DNA of 64,000 bases, from NCBI GenBank assembly GCA_035295125.1, contig DATGJP010000095.1:248001-312000 (forward strand), in the 5' to 3' direction. Numbering within the stretch: position 1 is the stretch's first letter; each line of letters starts with the position of its first letter. Below, one piece after another: positions 58,301-64,000 of the stretch. The translations under genes and the position numbers were made by a program. This DNA comes from JAICMB01 sp035295125 (GTDB lineage Bacteria > Acidobacteriota > Terriglobia > Bryobacterales > Bryobacteraceae). The notes beneath the pieces were generated by a model that was given only the letters and a program-made list of their open reading frames with translations, did no database searches and was not told where the DNA came from.

Positions 58301-59668
58301 ATGTTTTTCCGGCCAGTTTTTGCTGTACTTATCCTGTCGTCCGTTGGCTTATTCGCCAATAGCACGAACCAACCGATACGATTTACGGGAGCCCCGACAG
58401 ACGGCGGGCAAACGTGCGCCATGTGTCACACCCAGAGTGCGAGCAGCCCTGGCAGCGGTTCCATGTCTCTCGACATTCAATCCTACACTCCCGGCGTTGC
58501 GCAGATGATTCACGTCACCATCACCGATCCACAGGCCACGCGGTGGGGGTTTCAACTCACGGCGCGCATCGTGAATAACGAAACGCTCGAGGCGGGCACG
58601 CTGACCTCGGCTGACACGGCCAACGTGCAGGTGGTGTGTGATGACGGATCGACCACGGGATCGCCCGCGCCATGCAACGGGCAGCGCGAGTTTGCCGAGC
58701 ACATCACCGCGCCTCGCAACGGCGGAAGCTCATTCATTTTCAACGTGAACTGGACGCCGCCGAGCACCGAGGTCGGCAAGATTGTCTTCTACTACTCCGG
58801 GGTTGCCGCAAACAATGATAATGGGCCGTTGGGCGATCACGTGTACACCGGGTCGTTGGTGATTCCAGTGGTGGCGGCTTGCAATAACAACAGCCGGACC
58901 GCGAAGCCGACGCTTCAGAAGCCGATCAATGGCGGTTCGTTTTCGGATCTTCTGGCGGGACGTGGAATGTGGGCCGTTAAAGGTCTGAACTTCACGGTGT
59001 CCGGTTTAACCAGGATGGCGGGCGCCGGCGATCTCGTGAATAACGCCTTCCCCACGCAGCTCGCATGCGTGGCGGTCGAAATTACGCCGCCGGGAGGCAG
59101 TCCGATTCGCGCGCCGATCACTTACGTTCAGGCGGACCAGATCAATATCCAGGCGCCGGATTTGCCGGCCGGACAGGTGAACCTGGTCGTCATCGAAAAC
59201 CCCGATCTTCCCAACGAGCTTCGCAGCGATGTTGGAACGGTAACGGTACAAGACTTGGCGCCGGCATTTTTCACCCTGAACGGGACGAGTATTGCGGCGC
59301 AGTTTGTAGGGACCGCGAACGTCGTCGCAACTCCGGACGTCGTTCCTGGCGCGACACCGGCGAAGGTGGGCGACATCGTGACCTTATACGGGATGGGCTT
59401 CGGGCCGACTGATCCCACTGTCGACGTCGGCGCGCTGGCCCCGGGCGGCGCGAAGACAACCAACACCGTCACGGTCACCATTGGAAGCATCACAGTGGCG
59501 GACTCGGATGTCTTTTATGCGGGCCTGGTGCCGACGGCAATTAGCGGTCTGTATCAGATTAACGTCCGGATTCCGGCGGGCACTCCCAACGGCAACATTC
59601 CAGTGACGGCTACGGTGAACGGCGTTTCCACCCAGCCGGGCGCGACGATACCCATTCAGTCGATGTAA
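58301..59668 (+). CDS. Secreted choice-of-anchor-V-like cytochrome-type protein with TIGR03437 C-terminal domain
   Basis: The protein has 455 residues and a clear signal peptide (VFAVLILSSVGLFANS). It shares the architecture of the gene at 56350. The motif here is TGAPTDGGQTCAMCHTQSAS, with the canonical C-x2-C-H, so heme c could be bound. Further on are YTPGVAQMIHVTITDPQATR, WGFQLTARI and GDHVYTGSLVIPV. The C-terminal TIGR03437 domain starts PINGGSFSDLLAGRGMWAVK and ends LYQINVRIPAGTPNGNIPVT. A GGAGGAG ribosome site lies six bases before the ATG. It is the most diverged of the three paralogues. Confidence 0.85.
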   Translation: MFFRPVFAVLILSSVGLFANSTNQPIRFTGAPTDGGQTCAMCHTQSASSPGSGSMSLDIQSYTPGVAQMIHVTITDPQATRWGFQLTARIVNNETLEAGTLTSADTANVQVVCDDGSTTGSPAPCNGQREFAEHITAPRNGGSSFIFNVNWTPPSTEVGKIVFYYSGVAANNDNGPLGDHVYTGSLVIPVVAACNNNSRTAKPTLQKPINGGSFSDLLAGRGMWAVKGLNFTVSGLTRMAGAGDLVNNAFPTQLACVAVEITPPGGSPIRAPITYVQADQINIQAPDLPAGQVNLVVIENPDLPNELRSDVGTVTVQDLAPAFFTLNGTSIAAQFVGTANVVATPDVVPGATPAKVGDIVTLYGMGFGPTDPTVDVGALAPGGAKTTNTVTVTIGSITVADSDVFYAGLVPTAISGLYQINVRIPAGTPNGNIPVTATVNGVSTQPGATIPIQSM

Positions 59669-59689
59669 GCTTCGGTGAGTGGAAGGGTG

Positions 59690-59812
59690 ACGCAGGTTCC
59701 GCCTGCCTTCGGACCTTACCGAAAACGCTCAGGCGGCGGTTTCGCATGCGTGGTGTTGCTTGATGGCGCTACCACGGCTTCACAAGGCAGGCGAAACCGC
59801 CAGCGCCACCTT
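59690..59812. repeat. Intergenic repeat mosaic, copy H
   Basis: GACGCAGGTTCCGCCTGCC (59691), GGCGGTTTCGC (59733) and GCAGGCGAAACCGCCAGC (59787-59804, one mismatch to copy A) lie between the paralogue gene and the convergent DnaC-like gene. Nothing else is seen in 59669-59854. Confidence 0.6.
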
Positions 59813-59854
59813 TGGTAGACAGGGGTTGTCGAACCGACGCGGCTGGAGGTGTGC

Positions 59855-60625
59855 CTAGCCTGAGACCAACGTCTTCTTGGTTCGGATGCGGTAGTCTTCA
59901 ATGCTCGGCATCCGAATCACCCGGCACATTTCAAATAACCGTGAGCGGGCGCGCATCCCGATGCGTTCTTCGAGGAAGTACTTACTGTTGATGTCGCTTT
60001 GAATGCCGGTGCCGCGCCGGTCGCCGACGTCGGGATCACGGAGGTTTGTGGTCGCAATCAGCGGCTTCTTGTTGTTGCAGCGGTACGTGATGATTGAGGT
60101 GACCGTGTCCTCCACCCAATCCGTCACGCGGTGCGCGCCGAGGTCATCCAACAGCAGGATTTCGGCGTCGAGCGCTGCTCCGTAGGCCTCGCGGTCGGAG
60201 CCGCCCGCGGCTTCGTTGTAACCGGAGCGGATGCGGTCGAGAAGATTTTGATAGTCGAAGAACACGCCCTCGAAGCCTTTGTTTATTAACTCGCGCAAGG
60301 CCGCTACGGCGAGATGGGTTTTGCCAGTCCCGGGCGCGCCAATAAACAGCAGGCCCGGCTTATCGGTGGTGGGGAACTCGCGAACGAACGCCCGCACGCT
60401 GGTCATCACCATCGCAAGCGCGGTTCGCGCAATGGAATTGTCCTGGGGAAGGAAGAAATTGTCGAGCGCGGCCGCCGCATAATTCGGCGGGATGCACGCG
60501 GACGCCAGGGCCCGTCCGGCGCGTTCCCGTGGCGCGCATTCACACCGTTCCGCGGCGGAGATGCCATTGCGTTCCACGATCTTGAAGCCCGTGCCGCCGC
60601 AAATCCCGCAAACCTCTTCCATCAT
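59855..60625 (-). CDS. DnaC/DnaI-like AAA+ ATPase
   Basis: The protein has 256 residues. It opens with a zinc-finger-like CGICGGTGF ... CECAP. A Walker A GAPGTGKTHL (about residue 95) and Walker B EILLLDDLGAHR follow, then sensor I IATTNLRD. The layout fits the bacterial helicase-loader group (DnaC/DnaI, related to IstB). It may load the replicative helicase or act in phage-type replication; a bona fide dnaB is not close. The gene precedes the biotin carrier gene in the opposite sense of reading order: accC, biotin carrier and this gene are all on the reverse strand with short gaps, so it may be the last gene of that operon. Not an IS remnant: no istA nearby. Confidence 0.82.
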   Translation of the reverse strand: MMEEVCGICGGTGFKIVERNGISAAERCECAPRERAGRALASACIPPNYAAAALDNFFLPQDNSIARTALAMVMTSVRAFVREFPTTDKPGLLFIGAPGTGKTHLAVAALRELINKGFEGVFFDYQNLLDRIRSGYNEAAGGSDREAYGAALDAEILLLDDLGAHRVTDWVEDTVTSIITYRCNNKKPLIATTNLRDPDVGDRRGTGIQSDINSKYFLEERIGMRARSRLFEMCRVIRMPSIEDYRIRTKKTLVSG

Positions 60626-60634
60626 GTTCCTCTT

Positions 60635-61084
60635 TTAATCGAGCGACACCAGGACGTCGCCGGCCGCCACCGTGTCGCCGTCCTTGACGGCTACGCGAAC
60701 CACCTGGCCGGCACGAAGGGCCTTCATCTCGTTCTGCATCTTCATGGCTTCCACGACGACCAGGCCTTGTCCCGCTTCCACGGTATCACCCTCTTTGACA
60801 AGCAGCCGGATCACCTTTCCGGGCATTGGCGCTTTTACATCCTGGTGCAGGTGCGCAAGGCTTGCGCGTGAGCGCTTGGAGGCATTCCGCGTATCCTCCA
60901 CCTGAACTTCGAAGCGGTGCTCGCCGATCGCGGCCTGCCAACCATCCGCGCCGCTCTTCAACCGGACCACGTAGCTGCGGCCCTGGTACAGCACCGAGTA
61001 CAAGCCCGGCGAAATCTCACAGATTTCCGCATTCGCCGAATCGAAATCGATGGCGCGGTTGTCGACCGAAATTTCCAACTTCAT
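60635..61084 (-). CDS. Biotin carboxyl carrier protein
   Basis: From ATG 61084, which overlaps the TGA of the biotin carboxylase gene in ATGA form, the product has 149 residues. The N-terminal half is beta-rich (MKLEISVDNRAIDFDSANAE, LYSVLYQGRSYVVRLKSG), the C-terminal biotinyl domain (residues 82-149) contains VKAPMPGKVIRLLVKEGDTV and the biotinylation site EAMKMQ. It carries CO2 from the biotin carboxylase to a carboxyltransferase, for acetyl-CoA or another acyl-CoA. The sequence resembles propionyl/methylcrotonyl-CoA carrier tails more than AccB, with its long N-terminal region. Confidence 0.9.
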   Translation of the reverse strand: MKLEISVDNRAIDFDSANAEICEISPGLYSVLYQGRSYVVRLKSGADGWQAAIGEHRFEVQVEDTRNASKRSRASLAHLHQDVKAPMPGKVIRLLVKEGDTVEAGQGLVVVEAMKMQNEMKALRAGQVVRVAVKDGDTVAAGDVLVSLD

Positions 61085-62583
61085 CGCAGGTTTCGCGATC
61101 TGCCTTCCAGGAGCCATGAACTGATGGACCTGCCGCCGTGGTTTGCGTCCGTGGGCGGGCGGGAATTCCGGTAATGCTCCGCCGCGGCGAGCGCCACGAT
61201 CATATCCAATTCTTCCGACGAGGCGCGCGGCGGCCTGCGGTCCATGAACTCTGCGATGAAACCAGTATGCAAATCTCCTCTACAAAACTGAGGGTCGTTG
61301 AGTATATCGCGGAAAAAGGCGAGATTGGTTCGAATGCCGATGATGGAGTACTCCTGGAGCGCGCGAAGCATTCGGGCGATTGCGGTCGGCCGATCGGCGG
61401 CCCAGACGGCAAGCTTCGCCAGCAACGGATCATACTCGATGGGGACCCGCCAGCCTTCATAGATGCCGGAATCGAGGCGAATGCCCGGGCCGGCGGGCTC
61501 CGTCAGGAAGTCGATCGGGCCCGGCGACGGGAAAAAGTAGCTATCGGGATCTTCGGCGTATGCGCGGCATTCGATGGCACTGCCTCGCCACGTGATGTCA
61601 TCCTGTTTGAGTGTGAGATGCTCACCGGACGCGATGCGCAGCTGCCACTGAACGAGGTCGAGCGACGTCACAAGCTCGGTGACCGGATGCTCCACCTGGA
61701 GACGGGTGTTCATCTCCAGGAAGTAGAAGTTGCGGTCTTTATCGACGAGGAATTCCGCCGTTCCGGCGTTGTAGTAGCCTGCGGCCCGGGCGATTTTGAG
61801 CGCCGCTTCACCCATGGCCGTCCGCATCTCGGGATGCTGGGCCACGAGCGGCGAGGGACACTCTTCGATCACCTTCTGATACCGGCGCTGCAGGGAACAT
61901 TCGCGCTCGCCGAGGTGAATCAAGTGCCCGTGCTCGTCCCCGAGGATTTGAATTTCGATGTGGCGAGGATTCTCGATGACCTTCTCGATGTAGACTTCGC
62001 CGCTATTGAAAGCACGCTCGGCCTCGCTGCGGGCGTCGCGGATGGCGGATTCGAGTTCGGCCTCGCTACCCACGCGCCGCATGCCCTTTCCCCCACCGCC
62101 TGCCACAGCCTTGAGCAGGACCGGATAGCCGATGTCGAGCGCGATGGTCTTGGCGTGGTCGAAACTGCTGGCTGGTTCCTTGGTGCCGGGGACGACGGGG
62201 GCACCCGCCTCCATCGCGATTTTCCGGCCGCCGGTCTTCGAGCCGAGGGCCCGGATGGATGCTCCCGTGGGACCGATAAACTTGATGCCGGCCGCCGCGC
62301 AGGAGTCCGCGAAGTCGGCGTTCTCGCTGAGGAAGCCGTAGCCGGGGTGAATGGCGTCGGCCCCGTGTTTGCGTGCCGCATCCAGGACCTTGTCGATCCG
62401 GAGATAGCTTTCGGACGACGCAGCGGGACCGATGTGCTCAGCCTCGTCCGCCATGCGGACGTGCAGGGATTTGCGGTCAGCGTCTGAGAAGACGGCAACG
62501 CTGGGAATCCCCATCTCACGCAAGGCGCGGATGATGCGAACTGCGATCTCCCCGCGGTTCGCGACGAGGACTTTGCGGAGCAT
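61081..62583 (-). CDS. Biotin carboxylase (acyl-CoA carboxylase alpha subunit)
   Basis: The protein has 500 residues. Motifs: LVANRGEIAVRIIRALREMG at the start, HPGYGFLSEN, the glycine-rich ATP loop KAVAGGGGKGMRR, RHIEIQILGDEHGHLIHLGE with RECSLQRRYQKVIEECPSP, and FLEMNTRLQVEHPVTELVTS. It carboxylates biotin using ATP and bicarbonate. Length exceeds that of E. coli AccC (449) by about 50 residues, as in propionyl-CoA-type alpha subunits with a separated carrier. It is followed by the biotin carrier and the DnaC-like gene. The carboxyltransferase gene is not in the window, so acetyl, propionyl or methylcrotonyl specificity is open. Confidence 0.92.
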   Translation of the reverse strand: MLRKVLVANRGEIAVRIIRALREMGIPSVAVFSDADRKSLHVRMADEAEHIGPAASSESYLRIDKVLDAARKHGADAIHPGYGFLSENADFADSCAAAGIKFIGPTGASIRALGSKTGGRKIAMEAGAPVVPGTKEPASSFDHAKTIALDIGYPVLLKAVAGGGGKGMRRVGSEAELESAIRDARSEAERAFNSGEVYIEKVIENPRHIEIQILGDEHGHLIHLGERECSLQRRYQKVIEECPSPLVAQHPEMRTAMGEAALKIARAAGYYNAGTAEFLVDKDRNFYFLEMNTRLQVEHPVTELVTSLDLVQWQLRIASGEHLTLKQDDITWRGSAIECRAYAEDPDSYFFPSPGPIDFLTEPAGPGIRLDSGIYEGWRVPIEYDPLLAKLAVWAADRPTAIARMLRALQEYSIIGIRTNLAFFRDILNDPQFCRGDLHTGFIAEFMDRRPPRASSEELDMIVALAAAEHYRNSRPPTDANHGGRSISSWLLEGRSRNLR

Positions 62584-62627
62584 GAAGGGGAATTGTAGCA
62601 GGGGTGTTCGTCAAACTGGCCAACAAC

Positions 62628-62657
62628 TTGACGCTGCCCTCCCCAATCGGCTAATCT
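62628..62657 (+). promoter_or_regulatory. Candidate promoter of the rplM-rpsI operon
   Basis: TTGACG (62628-62633), an 18-base spacer and TAATCT (62652-62657) lie 39 bases before the ATG of rplM. The -35 is strong, the -10 weak. Confidence 0.4.
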
Positions 62658-62695
62658 GGTTCTCTGTAAGGCTCGAACGGAGAAAGTCTGTCTTT

Positions 62696-63124
62696 ATGAA
62701 CACCCAAATCCCGTCCAAAGGTGAGATTGTGCGGCAATGGCATGTTTTGGACGCCTCGGACATGGTTCTGGGGCGCATCGCCAGCAAAGCTGCCATGATC
62801 CTGATGGGTAAGCACAAGCCCAGCTACACTCCCTTTCTGGACACTGGCGATCACGTGATCGTCATCAATGCCGCCAAAGTGCGGCTCACCGGTCGCAAAG
62901 AAGACCAGAAGCTTTACCGCCGTCACACAGGTTATCCGGGCGGGTTGATTGAAGTCGGCGCCCGCAAGATGCGCCAGACGCGTCCCGCCAAAATGATCGA
63001 ACAGGCCATCGCCGGCATGCTTCCGAAGACCAAACTCGGAAAGCAGATGTATCGCAAGCTGAAAGTCTATGCGAGCGACAAGCATCCGCACCAGGCGCAG
63101 AAGCCGGTGGCCCTCGCGGTTTAA
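62696..63124 (+). CDS. rplM: 50S ribosomal protein L13
   Basis: L13 is an early-assembly protein of the large ribosomal subunit. Its 142 residues match the family. Signature segments are WHVLDASDMVLGRIASKAAM, GDHVIVINAAKVRLTGRKED, YRRHTGYPGGL and MLPKTKLGKQMYRKLKVYAS. It forms the conserved pair with rpsI, 22 bases downstream. Start ATG 62696 follows CGGAGAAAG. In many bacteria L13 represses its own operon; nothing here shows the site. Confidence 0.97.
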   Translation: MNTQIPSKGEIVRQWHVLDASDMVLGRIASKAAMILMGKHKPSYTPFLDTGDHVIVINAAKVRLTGRKEDQKLYRRHTGYPGGLIEVGARKMRQTRPAKMIEQAIAGMLPKTKLGKQMYRKLKVYASDKHPHQAQKPVALAV

Positions 63125-63146
63125 ACAAAAGTTAAGAGGAAATTGA

Positions 63147-63545
63147 GTGCCAGCTTCGTTAGTACAGCATTTAGGAACAGGCCGTAGAAAGAGATCGGTG
63201 GCGCGGATTTTTCTGCGCTCCGGAAAAGGCCAGATCACGGTCAACGGACGATCGTTCGACCATTACTTTGTCAATGAGACCGCCCGCGCGATAGTGCGCC
63301 AGCCTCTGCTCGCCACCGAGATGGCGGACAAGTTCGACGTTCTGATCCTTGCCGACGGCGGTGGTATCTCGGGTCAGGCCGGCGCGGCCCGGCTCGGAAT
63401 TGCTCGCGCGTTGGTCGAATTCAACGCCGAGTTGCGTGGCAAGCTTAAGGGACTCGGCTTTCTAACGCGCGATCCGCGAGCGCATGAGCGGAAGAAGTAC
63501 GGCCAGAAGGGCGCCCGCAAGCGGTTCCAATTCTCCAAGCGCTAA
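63147..63545 (+). CDS. rpsI: 30S ribosomal protein S9
   Basis: S9 sits at the head of the small subunit, where its C-terminal Lys-Arg tail reaches the P-site tRNA. The 132 residues begin with a GTG after AGAGGAA and show GTGRRKRSVARIFLRSGKGQ, FDVLILADGGGISGQAGAAR and GIARALVEFNAELR, and end in the invariant KKYGQKGARKRFQFSKR. It is cotranscribed with rplM. Confidence 0.97.
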   Translation: MPASLVQHLGTGRRKRSVARIFLRSGKGQITVNGRSFDHYFVNETARAIVRQPLLATEMADKFDVLILADGGGISGQAGAARLGIARALVEFNAELRGKLKGLGFLTRDPRAHERKKYGQKGARKRFQFSKR

Positions 63546-63668
63546 CGCTTATCTGCTACTCGCGTTAGCCGCACGTGGATTCTGAAGAGCGTCACAAATT
63601 CCGCTTTGGGCGTGACGCTTCGCTGGTTCCCCATGTGAAACCCGAAACAATCGAAAGAAGGAGGCATT

Positions 63669-64000
63669 TTGCCGTCAATTTCAATGAAAGAACTGCTCGA
63701 AGCCGGCGTTCACTTCGGGCACCAGACCAAGCGCTGGAATCCAAAGATGAAAGAATACATCTTTGGCGAACGTAACGGAATCTACATTGTCGATCTCCAG
63801 AAGACCCTGAAACTGTTCAAGGACGCGATGCGCTTCGTGGCCGAGATGGCCGCGCAAGGCAAAACGGTCCTCTTTGTGGGAACCAAGCGCCAGGCCCAGG
63901 AAGCCGTTGCGGAAGAGGCCTCTCGCTGCCAGCAATACTACGTCAACCAACGCTGGTTGGGCGGATTGCTGACGAACATGGCCACGGTGCAACGCTCCAT
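63669..64000 (+). CDS. rpsB: 30S ribosomal protein S2, N-terminal part (truncated by window edge)
   Basis: A TTG start with AAGAAGGAGG in front gives L/M-PSISMKELLEAGVHFGHQ; an ATG at 63684 is the alternative but starts inside the conserved N-terminus. The 110 residues seen show KRWNPKMKEYIFGERNGIYI, VDLQKTLKLF, VLFVGTKRQAQEAVAEEA and RWLGGLLTNMATVQRS, the classical S2 signature. The window ends before the stop. S2 is commonly followed by tsf, which is not visible here. The gap of 123 bases to rpsI allows its own promoter or read-through. Confidence 0.96.
   Translation, partial: MPSISMKELLEAGVHFGHQTKRWNPKMKEYIFGERNGIYIVDLQKTLKLFKDAMRFVAEMAAQGKTVLFVGTKRQAQEAVAEEASRCQQYYVNQRWLGGLLTNMATVQRS

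Noticed and set aside
59855..60625. Another istB gene
   Set aside because: The ATPase resembles IstB in the AAA+ core, but it has an N-terminal zinc-finger-like part, no istA partner and lies in a housekeeping operon. DnaC/DnaI-like is more fitting.

Overview
The window looks like a chromosome segment of an Acidobacteriota bacterium close to Candidatus Solibacter / Bryobacteraceae. The evidence is coding content typical of that lineage: a TIGR03435-type secreted protein (12.9 kb), an ADOP-type duplicated orphan permease (34 kb), TIGR03437-type C-terminal domains (56-60 kb), an Oar-like TonB-dependent receptor with a carboxypeptidase-regulatory domain (6-10 kb), a giant sortilin/BNR propeller protein (26-29 kb), high GC, and frequent GTG/TTG starts. 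No taxonomic search was run, so this is inference.

Layout. 0-10 kb: a truncated GH3 glycosidase, a receiver protein that has lost its phosphoacceptor Asp, a Ycf48-like propeller, a GAF protein, an orphan membrane protein, a CE15-SGNH two-esterase fusion and the large TonB receptor; together these suggest extracellular polysaccharide use. 10.4-12.4 kb: a four-gene operon (SRPBCC, ArsR, DUF899, small membrane protein) whose promoter carries a palindrome fitting exactly between -35 and -10. 12.9-15.3 kb: a TIGR03435 protein, then a thioredoxin-like protein coupled to a methyltransferase that starts with a signal peptide.

13.85-19.5 kb is a graveyard of IS21-family elements beside a tRNA-Ser gene. 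The largest is a five-gene element: a twin zinc-knuckle-like protein, a ParB-box protein, IstA, IstB and a small unknown protein. Three of its genes are broken by single-base frameshifts or a stop, while the two small accessory genes are open. Next to it is an IS21 deletion remnant, with IstA head joined to IstB tail, that keeps its multiple terminal repeats. A third IS21 end lies at 13.85 kb.

19.6-26 kb: tRNA-Ser(GGA), argF behind an ArgR-type box, an NHL-like propeller, an MBL hydrolase, ankyrin and LssY-C proteins. 26-34 kb: the sortilin-like giant, a two-heme cytochrome, a phospholipase-C-like enzyme and a TIM-barrel isomerase. 34-47 kb: ADOP permease, a two-subunit molybdenum hydroxylase, an M48 relative with its catalytic Glu changed to Gln, and a complete RND efflux operon (pump, adaptor, outer-membrane factor). 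47-53 kb: a CadC-like HTH-membrane-TPR protein, a TPR protein and a copper-type P-ATPase. 53-60 kb: mutY followed by three related secreted proteins with a choice-of-anchor-V-like, possibly heme-binding domain; a fossil of the mutY 3' end shows that two of them arose by tandem duplication. 60-64 kb: housekeeping genes, namely a DnaC-like ATPase, a biotin carrier with biotin carboxylase, and rplM-rpsI-rpsB running off the end.

Short palindromic intergenic repeats of the form GCAGGCG-AAAC-CGCCTGC and related mosaics recur in at least nine intergenic gaps.
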